Below are positions 1-13,997 of a stretch of 64,000 bases of DNA, one piece after another (position 1 is the stretch's first letter; each line of letters begins with the position of its first letter). The stretch spans positions 533,501-597,500 of the forward strand of contig BROG01000397.1 in the NCBI GenBank assembly GCA_030159075.1, read 5' to 3'. The stretch is from Atrina japonica. Its lineage: Eukaryota; Mollusca; Bivalvia; Pterioida; Pinnidae. The translations under genes and the position numbers were made by a program. A model generated the notes under the pieces. That model did not search any database. It was given only the letters and a program-made list of their open reading frames with translations, and was not told the origin of the DNA.

Positions 1-684
<684 letters not shown>

Positions 685-1740
685 GTTCGCCCTCCGTTAT
701 AATGCCAAACCCACATAATGCCTCTTTTTCTTGAAGAACATATTTCCTACCATATAATTCCCCCGTTATAATGCAAAAACCCACATATTGCCATTCGCCA
801 CCATTTCTCTTGTACAAATGGTCATTTATCATTGTTCAATCCCTCGACCATATCACCAGACTAGGTCTAAAAACAGGTGTGAGTAAAACTGTTGGTCAAC
901 TGTAGCTTGTTTACTTCAAATTACATTTGCAAAGGGAGATAACTCAAAGGGCGATACAGTTTACTGTATAAACTGGTATCCAGTTGTATGAACAAAATAT
1001 AGTAGTCAGACCCTTAAGGTGAAATCTCGCTTCTGTGAAAGTTGGAAAAAATTGAAATGTCCTTTGTTTACACAGCAATTATAACACATCAAGAAATTAT
1101 TATGAGTAGATGGGATATATAAACCTAAAACTGTTGTATCACCAGCCTTTGAAAGAGTTATTTTAAAAAAGATGACAGTTGACATTAGAAATGTTTCCGA
1201 GTTAATGTTAAAAACAGATCTAGATTTTCTGGCTGTCAAACATGTTCATATACATATTTTGGACGGTTTAATTTTGGCCATTTTAATAGGATGGCCAAAT
1301 TGTAAAAATTTAAACAATAGATAAAATATCAAAATTTACAGTAGTAAGTTGTCAACAAGATATGATATACAGCAGGGATTAAAGACATGAAAATGACTAC
1401 AACTTGAAAATAATAAACCTCGAAAATAGTAAACCTCGATTTATTTTTCACAGTCCAGTGGATATATTTTTTATCATTGATATCATTATTAACACTTTAA
1501 ACTTTTAAGCATTAAAAAAATTTGTTATGTTTTTAAATAATTTTCAATCCTTTCTTTTTAACTTTGATTGATTTGCATTTGATAATTGCATTCTGCATCC
1601 ATATAATTTTGCTATGTTTCTGATTATTTGCTGCTAAACAGAACATTTAGCAAATTCATTTTGCAATCGGTGCATAAGATGAGAAAGTTAATAGATTTGA
1701 AACTGATTTCCCATACCATTGCAGTAACAGAACTATTTAG
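685..1740. other. non-coding, with a short degenerate direct repeat
   Basis: Two imperfect copies of a roughly 70-bp unit containing GTTATAATG and CCCACATA occur near 690-723 and 761-793. The rest is AT-rich with no exon I can support. Confidence 0.4.
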
Positions 1741-1744
1741 AACA

Positions 1745-2230
1745 CTCACAGATTTAGGTGTTGGGGTGACACTCACAGATTTTAGTATTGGATTAACTTT
1801 CACGATTTGGGTGTTGGGGTGACACTCACAGTTTTGGGTATTGGGGTGTCACTCACAGATTTGGATGTTGGGTTAACTTTCACAGATTTGGGTGTTGGGG
1901 TGACACACAGATTTATGTGTTGGGGTGACACTCACAGATTTGGATGTTGGATTAACTTTCAAAGATTTTGGGTGTTGGGGTGACACTCACAGATTTGGAT
2001 GTTGGATTAACTTTCACAGATTTGGGTGTTGGGGTCACACTCACTGGTTTGGATGTTGGATTAACTTTCTCAGATTTTGGGTGTTGGGGTGACACTCACA
2101 TATTTGGATGTTGGATTAACTTTCACAGATTTGGGTGTTGGGGTGACACTCACATATTTGGATGTTGGATTAACTTTCACAGATTTGAGTGTTCGGGTAA
2201 CACTCACAGATTTGGGTGTTGCAGTAACAG
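1745..2230. repeat. minisatellite, about 27-bp unit alternating in a 54-bp pattern
   Basis: Units like CAGATTTGGGTGTTGGGGTG and CAGATTTGGATGTTGGATTA alternate, giving a dimeric higher-order pattern. About 17-18 units. The periodic Gly/Val/Thr open frames are repeat artefacts. Confidence 0.95.
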
Positions 2231-2574
2231 ACAGATTTTTATGCTTGTGTATCAATTAGATTTGGATGTCAGGGTAGTTCTGTAGTTACACACACTCTTC
2301 TCACCAATGAGACCTGGGTTCAGTCCTCATATTGGCTTTGAGTGTACGTGGGATAATATTGTGGTAAACAGCTGAGATATGTGGGTTTTCTCTGTTATTT
2401 TAAATCATAATATTTGGAGTTCAGTGTTTCACAATATTATTTTCAGCTTCATATTCAATTCTATTTTTGGAGTATAATCATCTGTTGGTATTGATATTAA
2501 GGTATTGATAAATTTAATGTTCACTATGTAGTAAGCTCCACCAGAAATTATATTGCCATGTTCTTTTATTTCAG

Positions 2575-2793
2575 CAGTAAGCGTGCATCCTTACCTGATA
2601 TCCCTCTGACTCCAAGAGAAAAAGAGATTTTGGACAACACTGTAGACATTGGAATATATGATAATACTCCATTTACTACATCTAGATCTAGCGATAGTAT
2701 ATCTAACCATAGCAGGAAAGAACCACCAGATTTAGGAGAGTTACCTCCCCCTCCTAAGCCCCCTTTACCTGCAGATACTGAACTAGTTCACAG
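2575..2793 (+). CDS. RAPGEF1: RAPGEF1 exon: Ser-rich segment with a proline run
   Basis: The exon follows a pyrimidine-rich acceptor (tttatttcag) and ends at a CACAG/GTATGT donor. The first base completes a codon begun in an exon not seen here, and the last two bases carry over into the next exon. It encodes a Ser/Thr-rich stretch followed by ELPPPPKPPLPADTE, a proline-rich SH3-ligand-like segment. The in-frame ATG at 2558 lies in the intron before the acceptor and should not be taken as the start. Confidence 0.88.
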
Positions 2794-5700
2794 GTATGTA
2801 ACAATCATTTCTCTTAAATTGGTTGTCATGGCAATTATCGTACATCACTACAGAGTCCAGGCCTTTCAATGAACGCAGACAATTGACAAACTCTTTCAAC
2901 TATTTTCATGATAAGCAATTTGTTGGCTACTTTTTCTTCTATTCAGAAAAAAATTGCTGATTTTAGTCGATACATGAAGTTCCTTGATATCTTTTTGCTG
3001 GTGATTTAACATAATTTGCCACCTACTCCAGGCACACAAAAGATGGAGAGTCATTCATTTATTGTTAGAATTATTTCTGTAAACAATCTTTTTGGGAACA
3101 TAATATGTTTTTTGTAGATCTGAGAGTCAATAGAACCTTGTCTTTTTTTTCTGTTTTCAGACTTGTATCTCAGCATTCTCAAGAAGAAGTGATCAAGGGT
3201 CAACCACCACCAATACCTGCAAAAGAAAACAGGAGATCCTTAACAAATACTTTGGAAATGTTGAGTGGGAGTGGTGTAAATCAGTCACCGCGAAATAGTG
3301 GTGTAATATCTGGATTTAGTCCCAGCCAATCGCCTCACAATAGCGTTGTGTTTTCTTGTCCTGTAACACCAGCTAGCCAATCACCTCACAATAGTGTAGT
3401 TTATTCAGACATTTCGAAATCTCCAAGTCAATCACCACATAGTAGTGTTATTATGATGGGACAGGCGACCCCAAACCAGTCGCCACATAGCAGTGTGATA
3501 TACAATACCAGTCAAGCCAGTGAACTTTCATCAAGCTTTGGTTTGACAACTCCCGAGTGCAGTTCGCCCAGGAGCGTCTCTCCACTGAGTCACTCTCCTT
3601 CAAGTAGTCTAGGTTCAGGATTAAATCGGTCGTCAGAAGATTTATTAGCATCAACTAGTCAACGTAGTAGTCGAGCCAATAGTTTCTCTCACGCACAGTC
3701 AGAAGGACAGCTTGGAAATACTTCTTTTTCTGTGATGAACAAAAGTATCTCTCAGTCAGAGGGTACGGTAGATCAGATCAACCAGCTAACTATGGAAATA
3801 GACAAGTTAACGTCAAATATAGCAACTATGACCAATAGGAACAAAACAACTGTGGTAGCCCCACCCCTCCCCACCAAAAAGTTAAATCGCTTCCCATCAC
3901 AATATGACAATGTTGAAGGTGTTCAAATTTCGACAAGTACTGCAACCAGTCGGAGAACGGTAGTGAGTGAACACAGGATGTCATCCTCATCAACTAGTAG
4001 TTCACAGTCTTTTTCTGGCTTTCAGATTCAAAAATCTAATATTACAACATATCAAACCAGTTCACAGGAAACTTACTCTAGTTCAGAAACATTTTCTAGT
4101 GCAAGTCATTCAAGCTTGGAAAGTTTACCAAAACCACCTCCACTGCCACCAAAGAAACGACACAGTAAGTACGAGATGACTTTTGATCAGGAGATAAAAT
4201 TAATTCTCCCCATAGTTTAATAAGAAGATGAAATTAATTCTCCCTATAGATTGATCTGAAGATGAAATTAATTCTTCTCGTGGTTTGATCAGATGATAAA
4301 ATTCATTCTCCCCATAGTTTGATCAGACAATAAAATTCATTTTCCCCATAGATTGATCAGACGATAAAATTAGGTCCCCCCAATAGTTTGATCAAAGGAT
4401 AAGATTAGATCTAAGCAAAGTTTCGGTAGAGGATGAAAAACTAAGTCTCTTCATATTTTGTCTCAAGCCAGTCAAGGATAGAATTAAGTCCCCACAGATA
4501 AAATCATTTCTCCTCATACATTGGTCAGAGGATAAATCTTCATTTTCCCTTAGTTTGCCTAGAAAATAATAAAATTGAAGTACAGGATAAATTCGGGGCA
4601 GGAACATGAATTTTTGTAGAAGTATGTGTATGCTATATCAAATTAAGCTGTAAATGTTAAGATGATGTAACTGTGATAGGGGGTGTTTTAGCTCATCTTA
4701 GATGAAGGCTCTGGTCCTGGTTATTATAAGTCCTATCCTGTCATAATCTGTTAAATATCTTAAAAAAGTGTTGATATCTCCATCATAAAACCATATTATC
4801 TTTTTCCTTGTGTCAGGACAAGTTTATTGGTACATAGTAGAAATTGTTTGGTGTCATGCTGGACCCTTCCCTTTTAGAAGTCATCAAATATCTTGATAAC
4901 TATTGAGATCCCCACCCAAAACAATACATTTTCGTGTTCGTTATGTTAAGAAAATTTTTCAGGGTCTCTTTTTGGGCCCAGTATTTCAGATGTAGTCAAG
5001 TTTAATGGGGCTCTTCGGTCTACAATAAGGAGTTTTCTCACTTGTTCCATTGGACAAGTAATAATAAAAAAACTTACTTGTCCAAATCACAAATTCGCTT
5101 GTCCGTAATTTACAAGAAAAAAATTCATAGAATTTTTAAGTAACTTTTTTATGTCCAATAAAAAAGATAAATAAGAGACTATTCACCTGACAGCAAAGAA
5201 TAAAAGCAACAACAACGCTAGATATGTTAGTATCATGTTACAGAAAGAAAACAAGTATGTGTATTAACTCATCAACCCCTGATGTCACATTTGGACCAGC
5301 CCATTTCAAAGAATGGTTCATTGTCCATTGTCAGATTTCAAGGGTGCATGATTTAGAATAAAAAAAAATTATAATTATTTTACATGCATTGCGAACTTGT
5401 TCACACCTGACTTATGTTAGCATACCATACTATTTATTGATTTGGGTGATTCTAAATTTGACCAAAGGGGTGACCAGTTAACACACAACAATTATGTCTA
5501 GGACTTGCTACTATTCAAATTAGCCCTACAGAGTTAAACAAAACCTAATTGTTGGAAGCTTAATCTTGGGAAATTTCAAGTCATGTCACTGCACCTTCAG
5601 AAGCTATTATTTGTTCATAGGTGACAAGTGTTTTAGTGATTGTTATTAATTACTCATAGTTGTCTAGTGCTTTAGTGATTGCTATTAATTACTCATAGGA

Positions 5701-8700
5701 GACAAGTGATTTAGTGATTGCTATTAATTATTCATAGGAGACAAGTGTTTAAGTGATTGTTATTAATTACTCATAGTTGTCTAGTGCTTTAGTGATTGCT
5801 ATTAATTACTCAAGGTGACAAGTGTTTTAGTGATTGCTATTAATTTCTCATTGGTGACAAGTGTTTTAGTGGTTGTTATTAATTTCCTTAAGTGACAAGT
5901 GTTTTAGTGATTGCTATTAATTTGTCATGGGTGACAAGTGTTTTAGTGATTGCTATTAATTTGTCATGGGTGACAAGTGTTTTAGTGATTGCTATTAATT
6001 TGTCATGGGTGACAAGTGCTTTAGTGATTGCTATTAATTTCTCAAAGTGACAAGTGTTTTAGTGATTGCTATTACTTACTCTAGGTGACAAATGTTTTAG
6101 TGATTATTTTTAGGAAGTTCTAATGACTCTACATTCATACCTACTGTATCATGATTTCATCAGAAGTCAATGTCTATCTATGTTTATACATAGCAAAAAT
6201 GTAATTTTCTGAAGAACCAGTGGACCAATCTTAACCAAATTTGGCATATAGCATCCCCATGTAAAGCCGAAATAAGTTTGTGAATGAAAAGGGGCTAGGA
6301 CCCAAAGGGGCCCCAAAAGGGACTAAAAAGAACCAAAACTTGGTAAAACTTTAAAAATCTTCTCATGAACCAATGATCAGATAACTTTCAAATTTTGTAT
6401 GCATGATTGTAAATTGTCAATATCTACAAAGTTTGCAAACAAAAATGAAATCTGTCCATAAATGAGTCACTAGGGAGGGGCGCTTCAATGACACAAGTTA
6501 CAATTGTATTTTAAATTGTTTAATAACTCAAAACTGATCGACTTTTTGTATACAAATATATATGAGAAAGTTATTAGGAATTATCTGACGATCATTTTGA
6601 CAAAATTTCAAGGTCATGGGGTCAAAGATCAAGGTCACAGGCACCTAAGTAAACTCAAAATATAAGATTTTTTGTCAAATTTTCGACATTTCTGACCGCT
6701 TCTCCAGAACCATTAGGCCAATTTGAACCAAACTTGACAGGAAGTATAACCGTGTAAAGCCACATAAAGTTTGCGGACGAAAAGGGGCTAGGACTAAACA
6801 TGGCTGCCATGGCTAAATATAGAATGATTGTTTATCGTTTTTTTTTTTTTACGCCATACTCGACAATCTTTCAGTCATATGATGGTGTCCAGTTTTTATA
6901 GGTGGAGGAGAAACCCCGGTTACCCGGGTAAAGACCACAGACCTTCCGCAAGAAAAGTGGCAAACTTTATATAGAACGAATGAGTCAGCTATTTTTTTGA
7001 CATCTTGAAATGTATGGTAGAAAGTGAAAGAAGCAAAATTGTCTAGCACGCAAAGATATACAAAAAAGTCAACAGGGCAGAAATTGCTGGGTCAACCCTT
7101 ATGGACGTTATTTCCCCTTTTTCATGTTTTGGACAGTTCTGTCCTATTATCTTGAAAAGTAAAATAGAAAAAGAGAAAGTGGAAGAAGCAAAAATGTTCA
7201 ACAGGCAAAGATCTACAAAAAAAGTGGTCCGAAAGTTTCAGGTCGTACCTTATTGGAGTTATTTCCCCTTTTATTGTCAAATTTGAGACATTTTTGACAT
7301 CTCAAAACCAATAGGCCATTTTTAACCAAACTTGGCATGCATTACCCCCATGTGAAGCTGCATAAAGTTTTTGAATGAAAAGGGGGGCTAGGACCTATAG
7401 GTGTCCCAATGGGGGCCAAAAGGACCAAAACTTGTTACATCTTTAAAACTCTTCTTCTCATGAACCAATAATCATATGACTTTCAAATTTTGTATGCATG
7501 ATAATACAGTCAGTAACCACAAAGTTTACGAATGAAAACGAAATCTGTTTACAAATACTCCACAAGAGGGCACTTGAATAAAATTGGGTACAGTTGTATA
7601 CAAATGGCTTAAGGGGTGTCCGGGTAGCGCAGTGGTTAGCGCACTCGCTTTTCACCAATGCGACCCGGGTTCGATCCTCGGATTGGGCAGGGAAGTATGT
7701 GAAATGGTTACCAACCCGGATACGCTCCTGTCCTTCGGACTGAGACAGTAAAAACCGAGGTCCCGTGTCACAGTGAGTGTCTGCACGTTAAAGAACCCTC
7801 ACTGCTCAATGGCCATAGGTGTCGAGCATAGGCCAAAATTTGAAGCCCTTCACCGGCATTGGTGACGTCTCCATATGAGTGAAAGATTCTTGAGTGGGAC
7901 GTTAAACAACAATAAAAAAAAAAAAACAAATGGCTTAATAACTCAAAACTAATGGACTTTTGTATGCAAAGATATATGAGAAAGTTGTAAGGAACTACCT
8001 AAGGCTCATTTTGACAAAATGTCAAGGTAATGGGGTCAAAGATCAAGGTCACAGACACCTACCTTAACAGAAAGTATAAATTTTTTGTCAAATATTAGAA
8101 ATTTTCGACTTCTTCTCAAAAACCAGTGGACTAATTTTAACCAAAATTGACTGAAAATTTTTCTCAGGTGACCATTAAGGCCCACTGGACCTCTTGTTAT
8201 AAATGTTGACATAAAATTATTTTGATGAAAACATTTTGTTATTGTTTTTATTTATAAATAACATTTGTTATTCTCATGTTTCAGTTCAAGCATACATGCA
8301 GACATTCGGAGCCTACACCCAGCCACAGCCAGTCTCGGACTGTATATATTCACGGCATTCTATCAACTTTTATGAGGCACAGTGGCATCAACACCAGATG
8401 GAGTTCCACCAACCACTGTATCCGCGATCAAACACAATCAGTGTCATATCAGACATAAGCTCGGATTCGTCATTTAGTGGCAGTGCACCAAACAGTCCAG
8501 CAATACCACCACTACCCACAAAACGGAAGGTAAGATATTGAGGCAAAGATTGAAGGGGAGGGAAGTGTGGGTTTCATCTATCAATTTGTCTGTATGCAGC
8601 ATTTTGGTTTTTGTCAAGTAACAAGTTTCTCTCCTCAAATGTTAGCTAAACTTAGTATGTCGGTATATATACCGATACATAAGATCAAGGATCAGTTCCA

Positions 8701-9819
8701 TTATGTCCAGCATTTGGCAATATTTAAGACACCAAACTTTCAACTGATCCCCAATGGCTTAGTTCTGATAGACTCAGTGGATCTCGGACACACTTGATTA
8801 TTTATTGTCTTTGATATCTGTCAGACATCTGCCTGGTTATAATCACCTGTACAAATGTATTATAATTAATAAACACTTAGCGATCTTATCTGTGTCTTCC
8901 ATCTTCTCACTGAAAACATAAGTAACTCTTTACTCGAGATGATATAGAAGACATAAATCCCACTTTTTTCTTTCGAATTTAAATTTGTTTCTGACATATG
9001 GAGTAGCCGCACGGAAGTAGATGGAGTACCTCATGAATTACCCTTAGTGTTACCATAATTGACATTCGGGAAACTTGGTGCACTTCAATACTCTACTAAT
9101 CAATAATCCAGTAATAGAGCTTTCCCATGCTTGGTGTGTATGTGAGTCAAACCTTATTCCATAGTGACTACTCCTAATGTCAGAAATACATTGCCAGTAT
9201 AAGCAGTGAGAAGTGTCTTACCTTCTCCTTTTTATATACTATATACTATAAAATTATATATAGGGTGTTATCACATTTGGCTTAAGTCGGTTGTTTGGCC
9301 ATATTTCCTAGTACATTGTATATCCCCAAATTACCATGTTTTGATGAAAAGAATAAATAGAATAGACTAAAAAATCAAGGGGTTATGTTGCAAGGAACAC
9401 TTAGATGGTCCAGTCCACAAGTACCTGTGCTTGTAACTAACTTTGAAAGCTAAAGATATTAATGTTTTTTGTAGGGTTTGTAGCTTGTTGATGAAAAGAA
9501 AATATATAAAAAGTCAAAATTTATATGAAATTATTTTTTTTAATTGCTTTTGATATTTTTTCCTTTTATTTCAAGTATACAGTTTTGGTGCATTGTTATT
9601 TACCTAGCTGTTTACAGATATTTTTTAAGGCTAGTAGTATGTGTGGTAGAATATTGGGAAATAGATATTTGTAAGAATGACTTAAAATAGAAATTTTAAT
9701 GACCAAATTAACACAAAAAAGTTGTTTACTGAATATGACATTTAGTTAACAGTTTTATTACATGTATATTAGCTAGAGTGATTCTAACACCTGGATATGA
9801 CTCATACATAGGCATAGGA

Positions 9820-9867
<48 letters not shown>

Positions 9868-12800
9868 GGGGGGGGGGGGGGGGGGGGGGGAGGGGGGGGG
9901 GGGGGGCATTTTTTTTGACATAAATTTTTTTATATAATCATAAATTCATAAATTCTGGAATCCAGAAAAAGGCTTGCCAGAACTTTTGAAATAAGCCTAC
10001 CCAAATTTTCGCACCTCACTATGCTTGGCGAAAGCAATTCTGGATTCAACCAGGCTTTGTCTGTATATCTTGGATTTTGTGGATTTGGACTACTGACTTT
10101 GTATTATGTGTTGTGTGTGCCATACATATTAGTAAAGATATTTTCATTTGCCAGTTTACTTGCAGAAAACTGGTGGTCTCTCCCTGGGTACATTGTGACC
10201 GGGTTCTTTCCTCCACCATTAAAAACTGCCCATCACCATAACTGAAAAATTGGCGTAAAACATTCAACATTCTCAGCATGTATTAATATGAAACTTTATT
10301 TGTTAACCAAATTTGCATTGGATCAAAATGTATACGATTTTTCCTTGTGTTATTATCAGCTAAAGATCTGATATTTAATCATCGACGATATATCCAATTC
10401 TTTACACAAAATGAAAGCACCATTTTGATGTGTACGGCATCTTAAAATTGGCCCCTCCCCCCCACTTTTGAATTGCTTCCTATGCCACTGTCATACTGAT
10501 GTCTTGTTATTGGTCATCATTGAAAAACTGAAGCTATTTGAGACACCAACAAATGGATAAGGTGAGACAGAAGAGCAATTAGAGGGTACCCTGGGACTGT
10601 TTTACAAAAACTTACAGGATATCAGCAATTCCCGTCAGAAATGTAGTTTCGCCACAAAGCCTCAGTTATAAAGATATTGTGATGTCATTCTGGTATCTTA
10701 TAAGTGTCTCTATAGCTCCTGAATTATCACCTTTATAATAATGTAATTATCGAAAATATTAGCTGTTAACCCTTTTCATACTGATAGGTCATGACCTCAT
10801 TGACCCTGTAGAACTGACTCCAACATGGAATAACTATTTTATTTTTGTAATAAAAGCTCATCATTTTTAGAAAGAGCATAAATTTGTCTATCATAATTTT
10901 AAAAATAAAAATTTCTTATGTACACAAAGTAATTTTAATCTGAGAAAATATTCTCTACATTTTTTTTAATATGGGCTTATTCATCTACAAGCCCTTTAAT
11001 GGTGCTCAGTTGTCTTATTCACTGGCTCATCTTGTCACTCAGATGATTACACTTCACAGGAATTGAAATCTTGATTAAAACTATTAATACAAAAAAGCAG
11101 TTTGGTATGCTATGGGATAATGTTGCCTATCCAAAAATTATGTCACACTGTTCATTTTGTATTTCACTAGAATGCACACGAATAAAACACAAGTATGTTC
11201 ACACTCCATGAACAGGGATGTTACACTGAAGTTTGTAGCTCCTAATCGAGATAGAGAACACTTCTATTTCCTTTTACCAAACAGTGCAGTGTTCAAACTT
11301 AAGGTGCAGCCTTGAAGATGTAGAGGAATTCAAACATCCTTGTGCACCCTAAGCATTGTGTCAGGTTAAAGAATATTCTTCTCCACCATTTTTTGTAAAT
11401 TGGATAGTAACTTCATCTTCCAGAAGATCTACACCTGGGTAGTCAGGTACCACCGAACTGGTAAATACCGCACTCGGTTTTCATTTCGCCGCAGGATGTT
11501 TTCTTTGCTGGGTCATTGTGGACAAAAATTGGACACACAAAATTAATCCTCCTTTTGTGCTAGTGATCTTGGAGGCCTGTTTGACCGAGGTGCCACACGC
11601 ATGTATTCCTCGAATATGCAGGTCCTGGACTTGTGTGTGTTGTCCATTGTATCCAAATAGTGGACTTACACAAATCGGTTTAAATTCCTGTTTTCCCGAT
11701 CTTTGGAATCTGACATATAGTGTTGTCGATTCGGAAGTACCTGTTGTAGGCATGTTTGGCTCCCTTTGAATTTCATCTTTCGTCAACTGTGAATTTTCCA
11801 TTGTAGTTTAAATTTATCATTCAGTCAGAAGTTTCCAAATTCTGTCACGTCTGTCCTGTAAGGTTGCCACAACATATTGAATCTTCCCTGGACCTGATTT
11901 GGTTAAAGCTTTTTGAGTGTCTGTCTCCAGTCGCTTTGACGGCAGTCTAATGATGTAAAAATCATCATGCCTAAATGCCTTGATCCGGCACAGTGTTGGC
12001 GTAAGCAGCTGAGGGTGGTGGGGGGATTTTTTTCTTTGTTGGGCGTATAAATTCGTCTTAACTTGATGGTATCTCCCAGAATAGAAAAATGGGTAGAGGG
12101 AGTACATCCAGGGTGGTTAAAGTTGTAATTGGCTTTTTCTTTAGTGATCTTGTCGTAAATCCAACTTCCATGACGATTTAATGTAGAAAATTCCTCATCG
12201 CTAACATCAATGTCACTACCATCGCTGCTAGATTGGCTTAGCTGTTTTTCAAACTCTTTAGTGATATGGCGCTTATCACGATGTTGAAAGCAGGGATACC
12301 TGTTGTACAGGTTGCACGGATGCTTTATCTTTATCCCGTGAAAAGGGTTAATATGATCATTATCAACAACATGGTCACATTGTAGTAGTACTTATTTACA
12401 GCCTGTTGTAATTACAGGCAAAAAATTTGATGCTATGGGATGTTCCTAAAATTGTCATATTGTAATAGGAATATGTTCACTATGTGTCTGTTTCTAATGA
12501 GATTTATGTGCAGTGTTCCAAAAAACCTTGTACCTGTTGTAATTGATCTTGGATGTAGAGGTAAATACTTTATGTGTCATTTAGTGATCTTAGAGAGTAA
12601 ATACCCTTATTGATTGTAATACCTTTAGTTGTAATTGGACTTATCTTTAGTGATCTTAGATGTAGAAGTACCTGTCTTAATTGGCTTTATGTGAGATGTA
12701 GAAGTACCTGTTGTAATTGGCTATCCTGTTGTAGTACCTGTTGTAATTGGCTTTATCTTTAGTGATCTTAGATGTAGAAGTACCTGTTGTAATTGGCTTT

Positions 12801-13831
12801 ATCTTTAGTGATCTTAGATGTAGAAGTACCTGTTGTAATTGGCTTTATCTTTAGTGATCTTAGATGTAGAAGTACCTGTTGTAATTGGCTTTATCTTTAG
12901 TGATCTTAGATGTAGAAGTACCTGTTGTAATTGGCTTTATCTTTAGTGATCTTAGATGTAGATGTAGAAGTACCTGTTGTAATTGGCTTTATCTTTAGTG
13001 TTCCTAGTTGAAGAGGTACAGACCCTCATTGTACCAGCATGTACCTTATTGATCTGGAATGTACTAAGGTTTTTCATCATTTAATTTTTCTTCTATATGT
13101 TAGATTATACTTGAATGTATCAACAATATATCTTAATTCGGTGGCAATACAGTGTTCTTGTTGTAATTGGGTATATATACACGGTGTCTTGTAGTCTTAG
13201 ATCTACAGTCAAACTTGTCTATAAAGGCCACTCCAGGGTAATGGGTAAAAGTAGCAATTTATAGACAGGTGACCTTTATTAAGAGGTTTATTCATTATTC
13301 ATCATTAAAAGTTAACAAAGCTTATGCTGTAATGGCCTTAATAGGCAAGCACCCTTTATACAGAGGTGGTCTTTACTACTAGTTTGACTGTTTTGATAAT
13401 GTCTAATACTGGACCTAATAGGATGTATTGATATAGTATGTATTAGAAGTGTGTTTCATTTTGATGTACCTAAGCCATATCAAAACACTGTCAACTTCTT
13501 TTACAGAGTGATGTGAACCGTTCTAGTCTTGTGTCTAATACTTCCATCCAATCTGACACTTCCCTGGATTTCCCTCGAGAAAAAGTTTGCAGTTTGGTAG
13601 AGGGACCAACACAAATAGCTGCCCCAGAGGCGTGAGTTGATTTCTTTTTATTCATTTTAATTCAGAAGTTTCAGAGAGTCATGGATTGATTTCTGTATCA
13701 GTGTGCATTTTATTTTATTATTTGTTACATACAGGATTTTAACATTTATGCTTAAATTGAAGAAAAATTTCATGTTCAACAATTCATTAGGTGACACTAA
13801 GTCATAAGTTAAGTGCACATAACTTGGAAAT

Positions 13832-13889
<58 letters not shown>

Positions 13890-13915
13890 GGATAATAGAG
13901 AGAGAGATGGGGATA

Positions 13916-13997
<82 letters not shown>

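Larger units (their letters stand above)
6170..8198 (+). mobile_element. decayed dispersed repeat of bivalve type, internally tandem
   Basis: Three successive blocks (near 6200, 6700 and 7290) share AACCAAACTTGGCAT-like sequence and AATGAAAAGGGGCTAGGAC, with ATGGGGTCAAAGATCAAGGT later in the blocks. The end reads TGGACCTCTTGTT, a terminus also seen in related form near 33690 and 53570. A SINE (7612-7925) and a reversed fragment of a second SINE (about 6848-6985) sit inside. I see no protein-coding capacity, so it looks non-autonomous or very old. Confidence 0.75.
9811..10486. mobile_element. inverted-repeat element with a poly-G flank
   Basis: The left tip GGCATAGGAACCGGGGG and right tip CCCCC...TTCCTATGCC form an imperfect terminal inverted repeat, with G-runs facing C-runs. 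Inside lies a truncated SINE of family 2 (10145-10285). No coding capacity. Confidence 0.65.

Noticed and set aside
2558..2574. ATG at 2558 as the RAPGEF1 start
   Set aside because: It lies inside the polypyrimidine tract and acceptor of the exon that begins at 2575.
3105..3160. ATG at 3105 as a start of the large exon
   Set aside because: The sequence up to 3160 is intronic with a clear acceptor at 3160/3161, and the phase matches the upstream exon.
7621..7700. Genuine tRNA gene
   Set aside because: Boxes A and B are present, but the cloverleaf is poor and the body, tail, poly-A and target duplication show a SINE. The same holds for the heads at 18690, 40480, 51115 and 53090.
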